A stretch of 64,000 bases of DNA from Treponema parvum. GTDB taxonomy: Bacteria > Spirochaetota > Spirochaetia > Treponematales > Treponemataceae. Numbering within the stretch: the stretch's first letter is position 1; every line of letters starts with the position of its first letter. The stretch is taken from the NCBI RefSeq assembly GCF_017893965.1, contig NZ_CP054142.1, forward strand, positions 2,294,001 through 2,358,000, read 5' to 3'. Both the position numbers and the translations under genes were made by a program. Shown here in pieces: positions 25,861 to 34,015 of the stretch. A model generated the notes under the pieces. The model was not told where the DNA came from, ran no database searches, and saw only the letters and a list, made by a program, of their open reading frames with translations.

Positions 25861-26369
25861 CGATGAACTCCTGTGGATAAGTAAGGAATTACTTTTGAAA
25901 ATTCCTCTTCGCTTTCAAAGGAAAGCGTAATATTTTTTCCGTTATTTAAGACAATCTGCAGTGATGTTTTGCCTTTAAGTGCCTCGGCGGAATCTTCCCA
26001 CAAAAATGCAGGTATGCTGTATATGTCGCCGTATGATATGAACGGATAGTTTATGAAAATTCCGTTTTCATAAACGCCTTTGAACTTTTTTATGAATAAA
26101 CTGCGAGCCGTTATCTCGCAGCCTAAAATTCCCGTAGCGCATACTATACAATTTATTAAAAAGGAAAGCCTTCCGAGCAAGGAAAGCGAAACGAGCAAAA
26201 CACACATTAAAAAGCTGAGTTTAGCGGCCAAAGCGTTTCCCCGTCTAAGCGGTAAAACACACTTGCCCGCCTTTACGGCATATTTTTTACTCCGCAGCGG
26301 AACGGAAACTATGACCGAAAAACATCCGGCAAAACCTAAGACCGCCGGTAAAACGACATAAGCATTCAA
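25857..26369 (-). CDS. Small membrane protein, unknown function
   Basis: 170 residues with three hydrophobic segments (about 5-25, 49-68 and 70-90). A soluble C-terminal region follows (about 95-170) that looks like a PH-like or DUF-type beta domain (GVYENGIFINYPFISYGDIYSI, then IVLNNGKNITLSF). The pattern resembles small bacterial proteins with membrane-anchored PH-like folds, but I do not recognise a family. AGGAG precedes the start. The stop overlaps aroDE (ATGA) and the NUDIX gene ends 8 nt upstream, so it is part of the NUDIX-aroDE-rpiA operon. Confidence 0.7.
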   Translation of the reverse strand: MNAYVVLPAVLGFAGCFSVIVSVPLRSKKYAVKAGKCVLPLRRGNALAAKLSFLMCVLLVSLSLLGRLSFLINCIVCATGILGCEITARSLFIKKFKGVYENGIFINYPFISYGDIYSIPAFLWEDSAEALKGKTSLQIVLNNGKNITLSFESEEEFSKVIPYLSTGVHR

Positions 26370-26377
26370 TTTTCAGT

Positions 26378-26950
26378 TTACTCCTGCTTATCGGCCTTAG
26401 CACTTGAAAGCCAAAAGCGCAAAGTTTTTTTTGCAGACTCAAAAGCCAGTGGAAGTTTGTCTATGTCGCTTTCGCTGTAAACTTGTTTTGAAACGAGTTT
26501 TGTAACTTCCGTGTCTTGAATATGCATGCTGTCCACAAGAGCCCCGGACTTTGAAATTCCCATCTTTGCAACAAAAAACAGATCACAGGTCTTGTATCTG
26601 ATGCCCTTGTAATCATAAACATTGGGAAAACTGCACAGATAGGATACCTTTTCAGGTTCGACGCCGAGCTCTTCTTTGCATTCGCGAACGGCAGCTTCTT
26701 CTGCCGTTTCGCCGGGGTCGCAAAATCCGCCGGGCAGAGCGAGAAATCCTTTTTTCGGTTCTTTTGCACGAACTTCAAAAATCACGCCGCCCTTTTCATC
26801 AATGATCACAAGCCCTACGGCTGCGGCGACATTGTTGTACAGTTTAAAGCCGCAGTCGGGACAATTCCATTTTCTATCGTCGGCGTATTGAACCTTTTTT
26901 CCGCCGCACTTGGGACAAAATAAAAAATCGTTGTCTACAGTATCAGCCAT
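26378..26950 (-). CDS. NUDIX hydrolase with zinc ribbon
   Basis: 190 residues. The N-terminal zinc ribbon has two CxxC pairs (FCPKCGG and NCPDCGF, about 10-32). The NUDIX box GGFCDPGETAEEAAVRECKEELG matches GX5EX7REUXEEXGU throughout. The combination is NudC/NADH-pyrophosphatase-like or ADP-ribose-pyrophosphatase-like; I cannot fix the substrate. The second ATG of the ATGATG pair (26950) has the better spacing to AGGA. A family B hairpin lies directly before the ribosome site. Confidence 0.88.
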   Translation of the reverse strand: MADTVDNDFLFCPKCGGKKVQYADDRKWNCPDCGFKLYNNVAAAVGLVIIDEKGGVIFEVRAKEPKKGFLALPGGFCDPGETAEEAAVRECKEELGVEPEKVSYLCSFPNVYDYKGIRYKTCDLFFVAKMGISKSGALVDSMHIQDTEVTKLVSKQVYSESDIDKLPLAFESAKKTLRFWLSSAKADKQE

Positions 26951-26956
26951 CATGTT

Positions 26957-26992
26957 TCCTATAAGCGACGTTTCGGCATTGTCCGAAACTCG
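26957..26992 (-). repeat. Family B hairpin repeat, copy 3 (NUDIX leader)
   Basis: The minus strand reads GAGTTTCGG-acaat-GCCGAAAC, then GTCGCTTATAGGA; the 3' end of the repeat supplies the ribosome site AGGA. The stem is perfect. Confidence 0.65.
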
Positions 26993-27265
26993 CGCGCACT
27001 TTGCATATAGACTAATAATATGTAAAATCGCAGTTTTCGGCAATATTGACCGATGCGGCCGACCGACCGATATTGCATGCGCAGGCCGCCAAATTATAAA
27101 ATTAAACCGAGATCTTGACTTTTTGTATTCTTTATGCAAGATTATCTCAATATCTTTACTTCTTGGCTTTTCATCAAAAAAGAACGGTTTTGCCCGTTTT
27201 CTGCAAATTATTTAAAAATATGTGCGTGTCTGTCGTAACTACATTTTAAAACGTTTTTTTTAAAC

Positions 27266-27335
27266 GACATATAAGGAAATTTCAATTTCCGAGAATGGCG
27301 TTTTCATGCGTACTTTGCGCAGAGTTTATTATGGT
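27266..27335 (-). repeat. Family A structured leader, orphan copy
   Basis: The minus strand aligns without gaps over 65 nt to the hisG leader (16037-16101), sharing TGCGCAAAG and the perfect GGAAATT-ga-AATTTCC hairpin followed by TTATATGTCGTTT. No gene start follows: the next minus-strand gene (NUDIX) begins 316 nt away and has its own leader. The rest of 26993-27395 holds a small inverted repeat (AAGACTT...AAGTCTT, about 27333-27358) near the next lipoprotein start and nothing else I recognise. Confidence 0.6.
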
Positions 27336-27395
27336 AAGACTTAAAATAAGCAAGTCTTAAAATCCGAAACTATTTTTAATTAACAGGAATCGATA

Positions 27396-28925
27396 ATGAA
27401 AAAAGCAATGATATGCTTATTACCGGTACTGCTAGCCGCGCTGTTGACAACCGGCTGCCAGCAGGCGGGATCATCTTCCGGTGCGGAAAACCCGGGGATA
27501 AATCCTTCCGTTCCGCAAAATCAGTATGAATTGGTCGAAGCGGACGTGCTTGAGACGTTCGGCTTAACGAAAGGACGGCAATCCCCGTTTGAAGCTGCCG
27601 GAAAAATTACTTTAGGAACTTCAACCCTTCCTTCAATTGAATTTACACAAAAGGAAGTTACTGCCTACAACGACGAAGCGGGAACGTTTACCGTAAAAGT
27701 AAAGGGTACGAAAAATGGAAATCCTTTCGACAAAGAAATGGCCGTAAACGGCTTTGCCAATCCTTATGCCTCCCAACCGTGGTCTATAAATTCTAATGAC
27801 GGCAAGGGCGAGTTAAAGCTCGACGAGGGTATTGAGAGGAACCTTTCAATCGAAAAATATATTGCGGAAGCGTATCCTACTATTGCAGACTTTTTTAAAG
27901 CGCCGCTTACTTTTTCTCTTGCGAACGGAACTTCCGTTACGCTCGGCGATTGTGACTATTATAAACTGGAAGCTACCCTTGCAAAAGAGGAAACGGATAA
28001 AATTAAAATCATACCAGTGTACACGGTAAAAAATCATAAAAAAACTGCCGGCGGATCGGATACGGTAACGCTAGAGACAAAATATTCCGTATTTCACCCT
28101 GATAGGTTTGGGAGTAGTCTTACAAAGCTGTATTTTACCAAAAAAGACGTATTTGATCATGTGCTAAGCAAAACACCTGACAGTGTTATAAAAGTGGATT
28201 CTAATAAATTCGCCTCGTCTTTTTATGCATTTACCAAATTAACAGGAACCGCTCCCGCCGAGCTTTTTGACTACAGTCGCCTTGAACCTTATAAAACACT
28301 GTATCAAACTGCGGGTGCAGATAAATACATGCAGCTCGACATTACGTGCGGTGTTGCAGACCCAAAAGGGCGCGGCATTGATGCGGACGATTATAAAGGA
28401 GAACTGACGGTACAATTTTGCATTGCAACACATGAGCAGTTGGCAAACCAAGAAGGTAGCCAAGAAGACCCTCAAGAAGTCATTATGGCGGTTAGACCCA
28501 TAACGCAATCCCTTTATGCAAAGATAACCACTGCTACGGAATTAGATAATCAGCTTCTTTTTCAGGTTATTTCAAAACCCTCGCCGAAACAAAAAGATAT
28601 AAAAGCTTGGAAAAATAAACAATATGACAACTTTCCTTTGCTGCGTGTGGGTGATAACGGAACGGTTACGCTTGCTTCCAATCCGCTTCCCGACGGACAG
28701 GACAAGCCGTTTTGCTTATGCGTAAACGGAGAAGCAACGCTTTCAAATCACTTGGGCCATGAAAACTACGGTGCTTCAAAAACCATAAACGGTAAAGTAA
28801 TCTTTGTTCAAAGTATACACTTGCAAAAAACATCCGGCGAAACGGATCTTCAAGTGCACGTTCAGCTAAAAGGTTCCTGTCCCATATTGACGATAACAAC
28901 CAATCCGGGTCCGGCATATCAGTAA
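27396..28925 (+). CDS. Large lipoprotein of unknown function
   Basis: A 509-residue lipoprotein with lipobox ALLTTGC (Cys about 21), then Ser/Gly-rich sequence. The rest is soluble, with many Asp, Lys and Thr residues and two similar blocks around Phe-Lys-Leu-Thr segments; I recognise no domain. AGGA precedes the ATG. It is followed after 53 nt by the FGE-like lipoprotein in the same direction, so the two probably form a surface or periplasmic protein operon. Confidence 0.7.
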   Translation: MKKAMICLLPVLLAALLTTGCQQAGSSSGAENPGINPSVPQNQYELVEADVLETFGLTKGRQSPFEAAGKITLGTSTLPSIEFTQKEVTAYNDEAGTFTVKVKGTKNGNPFDKEMAVNGFANPYASQPWSINSNDGKGELKLDEGIERNLSIEKYIAEAYPTIADFFKAPLTFSLANGTSVTLGDCDYYKLEATLAKEETDKIKIIPVYTVKNHKKTAGGSDTVTLETKYSVFHPDRFGSSLTKLYFTKKDVFDHVLSKTPDSVIKVDSNKFASSFYAFTKLTGTAPAELFDYSRLEPYKTLYQTAGADKYMQLDITCGVADPKGRGIDADDYKGELTVQFCIATHEQLANQEGSQEDPQEVIMAVRPITQSLYAKITTATELDNQLLFQVISKPSPKQKDIKAWKNKQYDNFPLLRVGDNGTVTLASNPLPDGQDKPFCLCVNGEATLSNHLGHENYGASKTINGKVIFVQSIHLQKTSGETDLQVHVQLKGSCPILTITTNPGPAYQ

Positions 28926-28978
28926 AATCTCCCTTGTCCGCACAAAGGCGGACTTTGCACCCGGAGGTACGAAAGATT

Positions 28979-31102
28979 ATGAAAAAATTATTATTGATTG
29001 TAACGACCGTTATAGCGCTTACGGCATTTTTAACGGGCTGCAGCAATCCCGCCGAAACCATCCCGACGCCGTCCGTACCCCCCCCCTCGCCGGGCGGCGA
29101 AAGCGGCGGCTCAACGCCCGCACAAATAACGATAACCGTTGCGGGGGATGAGCATGTTATACTCAAGCCCGAGCACACATTTGAAGTTGAAAAGGGCAAA
29201 ACGTGGCGCCAGTTGAAAGCCATAGCGGAAGACAAAATTGACGGCTATGCTCCGAGCTACGGATTTGATACATGGAAACTTACCGGCGCTTCAGGCGCTC
29301 CTTTACTTGACGACTATGTTTTTAATACAAACGAAACCGTTTTTGTTGTGTCAAAACAAACGGTTGCGCCTCCTACGCCTAAGATTACGATAACGGTTAA
29401 GGGCGATGAGCACGTCGAATTGATTTCTACCGCACCCGATTTTCCCACGTTTGAAGTGGAAAAGGGTAAAAGATGGGATGAAATTGAGTCGCTCGCAAAA
29501 ACTAAAATCAAAAAATATAAAGATAACTATAAATTTAAAGAATGGCGTCTTACGGATGCTTCAGGTACGCTTTTGAACAATAGCTATACGACTCCGTTTG
29601 ACAATAATGAAACTGTTTTTGTTGTGTCTGAGCCTGTAACGATAACGCTCACTATTACCGGCGATCACGTCGATATAGATCCTCCTGCTTCCATTACGGT
29701 TCAAAAGGGAAAAACATGGGGCGAGGTTAAGAATCTGGCAAAAGACCTTCTCCGTTACCACCCAAATTATGAATTCAAACAATGGAGAAGAAGTGGCCCA
29801 AGCGGCGCGGTATTGTCAGCGGATAATCTTCCTTTAGGAAACAATATGACAATATATGCGGAAGCAAAACAGATAAACGTTACCATCACGATAAAAAGCG
29901 ACGGTCATGTTCAGCTGGCAACGGATCCTACTATCATAAAGCCGTATGGAGTAACGTGGGGAGCAATAAAAAACGACGCAAAGGCAAAAATAACCGGTTA
30001 CGATACGGGGTTTGTGTTTGCCTCATGGAAAAAAGGAAGTGCAACAGCAGAAAACGAATTGGCCGATTTTGATAACTTTGAAGTAGATACGGACGTCTAT
30101 GCAACAACGCAAGCCGTTTCGAGTTCCGAAGGGGTAAAGGTAACGCCGCCTACAGGAGGTATTACAGGACACGCAGTTTTACCAAATACCTTGCCCGCCG
30201 CCGACGCTTCATGGAAGGGCGTATTCATCGACGGACGCACGGTCAATTTAAATGATTACAATATAGGTAAATACGAAGTTACCGTAAAACTATGGAATGA
30301 AGTATGTGAATGGGCTAAAGATCACGGTTATTTGTTTGATTTTGATCCGGATGACGCAGATACTCCTACCGAAGACGATCAGCCGATGGCAAACATAAGC
30401 TGGACCGACTGCATAGCATGGTGCAATGCATATACCGAGATGTGGTTCGGAACTACGAACGAATGCGTGTACCGTAAGAATTCGGTATCGGGAGAAGTTA
30501 TAAAACATGCTTCCGACAGTGATAGCGCTTTTTGCGATTTTTCAAAAAAAGGATTCCGTTTACCGACCGAAGCTGAATGGGAGTTTGCCGCCCGTTATCA
30601 GGGCGCCGACACTACCAATGCGGAAAGCTATAGCGGCGTTTATTTAACCAATTTGAATTCTGCAAGCGGAGCTGAACAGTCTATCGGCTTTGAGGGTATG
30701 ACACTGCCGCCAAGTGATTATGAAATTTTACGTGCAGAAACGGCAAAAGTTGCAGTCTTCAATAAATGGTGGAACGGCACGGCTTTTGTACCGCAAACGC
30801 CGTCTGTAGACGATAGGGCAAATGTCGGAAGCAAAGATGCAAACAAACTGGGGCTCCACGACATGAGCGGCAATGTAGCCGAATGGTGTTGGGATTTGTA
30901 TACTCCAACTGTAACTGCAAGTACGAACCCTTATCCTACGGGACCTTTCCCGTCGCATGAAACTACACGGGTAGTTCGCGGCGGATACTGGTCATCCGGT
31001 ATTGAAAATGCAGTTTATTTTTGTATGACCGGCAAGCGAGATTCAAAGGTGTCCGGCGGAGCCGATCCTATCAGAGGTTTCCGATTAGTGTGGAAAGAAT
31101 AG
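28979..31102 (+). CDS. Repeat lipoprotein with FGE/sulfatase-modifying-like domain
   Basis: 707 residues. Lipobox FLTGC (Cys about 21), then a Pro/Ser linker. Four tandem repeats of about 80 residues follow (about 40-370; each has ITITV-x-GDEHV, FEVEKGKTW, then F-x-x-W-x-x-x-x-ASG), like InlB-type beta-grasp modules. The C-terminal FGE-sulfatase domain covers about 400-705 (YNIGKYEVT, GFRLPTEAEWEFAARY, LHDMSGNVAEWCWD, RVVRGGYW, GFRLVW). The paired active-site cysteines of true formylglycine-generating enzymes are not seen after RGG, so it is probably a binding domain, not an oxidase. CGGAGG before 28979 fixes the start. Confidence 0.85.
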   Translation: MKKLLLIVTTVIALTAFLTGCSNPAETIPTPSVPPPSPGGESGGSTPAQITITVAGDEHVILKPEHTFEVEKGKTWRQLKAIAEDKIDGYAPSYGFDTWKLTGASGAPLLDDYVFNTNETVFVVSKQTVAPPTPKITITVKGDEHVELISTAPDFPTFEVEKGKRWDEIESLAKTKIKKYKDNYKFKEWRLTDASGTLLNNSYTTPFDNNETVFVVSEPVTITLTITGDHVDIDPPASITVQKGKTWGEVKNLAKDLLRYHPNYEFKQWRRSGPSGAVLSADNLPLGNNMTIYAEAKQINVTITIKSDGHVQLATDPTIIKPYGVTWGAIKNDAKAKITGYDTGFVFASWKKGSATAENELADFDNFEVDTDVYATTQAVSSSEGVKVTPPTGGITGHAVLPNTLPAADASWKGVFIDGRTVNLNDYNIGKYEVTVKLWNEVCEWAKDHGYLFDFDPDDADTPTEDDQPMANISWTDCIAWCNAYTEMWFGTTNECVYRKNSVSGEVIKHASDSDSAFCDFSKKGFRLPTEAEWEFAARYQGADTTNAESYSGVYLTNLNSASGAEQSIGFEGMTLPPSDYEILRAETAKVAVFNKWWNGTAFVPQTPSVDDRANVGSKDANKLGLHDMSGNVAEWCWDLYTPTVTASTNPYPTGPFPSHETTRVVRGGYWSSGIENAVYFCMTGKRDSKVSGGADPIRGFRLVWKE

Positions 31103-31575
31103 CCGACAGACGTCGGTTTAGATCGGTGCGCCGTGCAAAGCGGCGCGCTGAATTTTGAATAAAGACGGTACAGCCGAAGTCCCGTCGAATTTATTTTCCC
31201 TCTGCTTAAATATTTGAAATCGTTAGGCAATCGCCGCCAATCATATATGCGCATTAATTGAATAGCCCCACCGATACGGCTTGCCGCTTAATCAGTATGC
31301 TGGAAAACAAGACATTTGAAACGCTGCCTTTTGTAAAAAAGACGGCGACTGTGTAAACATCGTGCAGTATTTGCGCCGCAAAGAATGACAATTATGCCCG
31401 CCCATCTGTACTGTGTTATACCAGTCACACTCGACGCGCCAAGCCAGACGCGCAATACGCACAATTTCGCAGATGACATTTTCGGCTTTCAAGTATATAC
31501 TTGTTCGGAGTATATAACAGTATCTGTGAATATTGCTTTACACGTAAACGTTTTTCATTAACTTCGGAGGGTCTT
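31103..31575. other. Intergenic region before pgi
   Basis: Non-coding. It starts with two hairpins after the lipoprotein stop (CCGAC-agac-GTCGG, and GCGCCG-tgcaaag-CGGCGC near 31130-31150) that may end the transcript. Near pgi is the palindrome AAGTATATACTT (31491-31502), followed by an AT-rich stretch that may contain the pgi promoter. The short open frames here show no family-like sequence. Confidence 0.45.
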
Positions 31576-33150
31576 ATGGAATATAACAATCTTGACGCGA
31601 CGCAGTCTTTCGGCAAACTTAAAAGTTTAAAACCGTTCAATATAAAAACGGGTCTTACAAAAGAACGGATAAAAAAATATATCGCAAAACAGGGCGGCGG
31701 ATTAACATATTCCTATGCGGCCCTGCCGGTGGACGAAAAGATCTTATCCGTATTGCAGCAGTTAAGTGAAGAACAGGAAGTTATTGAAAAATATAAAAGC
31801 CTTTTAAAAGGGGATATCATCAATACCGGCGAAGGACGCAGCGTTCTGCACCAATTGGCAAGAGGGCAAGTCCTTTCCGAAAAGGTGATCATTGACGGTA
31901 AAGATAAGGCAAAATTTTATCTTGACGAACTTAAAAAAATCAAAGATTTTTCCGAAGACGTCCGAAGCGGTAAGATAAGGGGCTCCACGGGAAAAGCGTT
32001 TGATACCGTATGTCAGATAGGAATAGGCGGTTCCGATCTTGGGCCGAGGGCGCTCTACATCGCATTAAAAGGGTATTGCAGCGAAGCCGGAATAAAGCAG
32101 TTGAACGCTGAATTTATCAGCAACGTAGATCCCGACGACGCTGCGGAAGTTATGTCCCGCGTAAACATTGAAACAACTTTGTTCGTCCTTGTTTCAAAAA
32201 GCGGAACCACCTTGGAAACGCTTACAAACCAAATGTTCGTCATCAACTCGATGAAAAATAAAAATATCCCGGGTTTCGACGCAAAAAAACACATTGTGGC
32301 AGTAACCAGCGACACAAGTCCGCTCGCGTCTTCTCCGGACTTTATAAAAGCTTTTTTTATGGACGATTTTATAGGCGGACGCTACAGTGCGTCCAGTGCG
32401 GTAGGCGGCGTAATTCTCTCCGTCGCTTTCGGATATGAAGTTTTCAGCAAAATCCTTGAAGGCGCTCATGAAGCGGATGTTCTTGCCCTTGAAAAAGACA
32501 TCACTGAAAACGCAAGTCTTTTGGACGCTCTTATAAGCATATATCTGCGCAACATACTCGATCTTCCCGTTACGGCGATCCTGCCTTATTCTCAGGCGCT
32601 GCTCCGCTTTCCCGCGCACTTGCAGCAGCTTGCCATGGAAAGCAACGGAAAGCACGTCAACCGAGACGGAAAGCCCATAGGCTATTCGACAGAGCCCATC
32701 ATCTTCGGAGAGCCCGGAACAAACGGACAGCATTCTTTTTATCAGCTGCTTCACCAGGGCACGAATATATGTCCGATAAAATTTGTAGGATTTAAAGAGT
32801 CGCAGCGCAAAACGGATATTGAAATAAAGGGTTCTTTCAGCCAAACCAAGCTTCTTGCAAACCTGAGCGCCCAGATAGTGGCGTTTGCCCGCGGAAAGGA
32901 CGATAACAACGCGAATAAACAGTTTGAAGGCGGACGTTTTTCATCATTGCTTTTTGCCGATCGGCTTACGCCCAAAACTTTGGGTGCGCTTCTTGCCCAC
33001 TTTGAAAATGAAATAATGTTTGAAGGATTTTTGTGGAACATAAATTCTTTTGACCAGGAAGGAGTTCAGTTGGGCAAAACTTTGGCGACAAAGGTTTTAA
33101 ACGGCTGTGAAGGCGATGAGGTTTTAAAAGCCTATTCGGATCTTCTTTGA
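31576..33150 (+). CDS. pgi: Glucose-6-phosphate isomerase
   Basis: Converts glucose 6-phosphate to fructose 6-phosphate in glycolysis; 524 residues. Visible: QIGIGGSDLGPRAL, LVSKSGTTLETLTNQ (sugar-phosphate SIS loop), FIGGRYSASSAVGG, and GEPGTNGQHSFYQLLHQG (PGI signature 2 region with catalytic His/Glu). The C-terminal Lys is probably in SFDQEGVQLGK. GGAGGG precedes the ATG at 31576; the open frame extends to 31501 but that part is not family-like. Confidence 0.97.
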   Translation: MEYNNLDATQSFGKLKSLKPFNIKTGLTKERIKKYIAKQGGGLTYSYAALPVDEKILSVLQQLSEEQEVIEKYKSLLKGDIINTGEGRSVLHQLARGQVLSEKVIIDGKDKAKFYLDELKKIKDFSEDVRSGKIRGSTGKAFDTVCQIGIGGSDLGPRALYIALKGYCSEAGIKQLNAEFISNVDPDDAAEVMSRVNIETTLFVLVSKSGTTLETLTNQMFVINSMKNKNIPGFDAKKHIVAVTSDTSPLASSPDFIKAFFMDDFIGGRYSASSAVGGVILSVAFGYEVFSKILEGAHEADVLALEKDITENASLLDALISIYLRNILDLPVTAILPYSQALLRFPAHLQQLAMESNGKHVNRDGKPIGYSTEPIIFGEPGTNGQHSFYQLLHQGTNICPIKFVGFKESQRKTDIEIKGSFSQTKLLANLSAQIVAFARGKDDNNANKQFEGGRFSSLLFADRLTPKTLGALLAHFENEIMFEGFLWNINSFDQEGVQLGKTLATKVLNGCEGDEVLKAYSDLL

Positions 33151-33222
33151 CGGCGCACGCGCAGCTTGTACATATGCAGCTTAACCGCAAAACGGCAAAT
33201 TCTAATTAGATTATGGAACGGT

Positions 33223-33885
33223 TCAGCGGGGGAATAAAGGGAACACGAACGGCGGCTTTGAGCCGGGTTTTATCCATACGGCAGGGCGCTTTGCATCCGG
33301 CTTTTTTTTGAGGGAATCGATTTCGTCAAAATACCGGCCGAGCCATTCGGAAATTGAGGCGTCGTCTTTGTATCGGTCTTCCCTGTCGGCCTTAACCAAA
33401 ACTACCGCTGTGGAAGCGCCGGATGTGCATCGCTCCGCCGTGCTTTTTGCAAAAGAAATAAAAGCGGACGCCGCCGCCTTTACGGAAGGATTTACAAACG
33501 CTGCGGTTTTGGGAAGCGGAGCGTAAATAAAAGCGATCTTTCCCCCTTGTTTTTCAAAGTGTTTTAATAATTCCGCAGTAAGATATTGATAGCCTAAAAT
33601 ATACTCGCAGCATATCTGCGTGCAAGTCTGTATGTCGTTTTCAGGAAATTTGGAGCAGACAAAACCTTCGTCAAAATACAAAACGGCTTCGGAAAAACCG
33701 TTCGCTCTATTGGCGCATTGCAAAACAAAAGAGCGGGCGGAAATAGCGGAAGACTTATTCCATAAAACATTGTCTTGCCCTACAGCAAACGCATTGCGTT
33801 CCGAATTTTTAAAGCCGTCCGCAAGATTTTTAGCCTCAGGCATTTCTTTTCCCGCAATCAGGATCGTTTTTTCCGCATTTTCCAT
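33223..33885 (-). CDS. Degenerate short-chain dehydrogenase-like protein
   Basis: 220 residues. The order of elements suggests an SDR fold: ILIAG at the start, a YQYLTAELLKHFEKQGGKIAFIYAPL segment like the SDR beta5 region, and SVKAAASAFISFAKSTA like the helix after the catalytic Tyr. The TGxxxGxG cofactor loop and the YxxxK pair are missing, so NAD(P)-dependent activity is unlikely. No characterised homologue recognised. It is convergent with pgi and has a leaderless-type promoter. Confidence 0.6.
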   Translation of the reverse strand: MENAEKTILIAGKEMPEAKNLADGFKNSERNAFAVGQDNVLWNKSSAISARSFVLQCANRANGFSEAVLYFDEGFVCSKFPENDIQTCTQICCEYILGYQYLTAELLKHFEKQGGKIAFIYAPLPKTAAFVNPSVKAAASAFISFAKSTAERCTSGASTAVVLVKADREDRYKDDASISEWLGRYFDEIDSLKKKPDAKRPAVWIKPGSKPPFVFPLFPR

Positions 33886-33894
33886 AACGTGTTA

Positions 33895-33923
33895 AGTATA
33901 GCACACGATCGTATGATATTCTA
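33895..33923 (-). promoter_or_regulatory. Leaderless-type promoter of the SDR-like gene
   Basis: The minus strand has TAGAAT (33918-33923, weak -35), 17 nt, TATACT (33895-33900), then 9 nt without a ribosome site to the ATG at 33885. Confidence 0.5.
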
Positions 33924-33953
33924 TATTTGAGTATTTGTTTGTATTTGTTCCAG

Positions 33954-33989
33954 CATCAATAGATGAGCCGAAGAGCACATCTATTGACG
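33954..33989 (-). terminator. Stem-loop after the BspA-like gene
   Basis: Arms CATCAATAGATG and CATCTATTGACG (11 of 12 paired) with a 12-nt loop, 27 nt past the stop of the BspA-like gene. The following sequence is A/T-rich without a clean T run, so termination is moderate-confidence. Confidence 0.5.
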
Positions 33990-34015
33990 CCGGCTATGGT
34001 TTACGTATCGGTTTA

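Noticed and set aside
31298-31357. Short frame MLENKTFETLPFVKK before pgi
   Set aside because: Only 19 codons, no ribosome site and no recognisable similarity.
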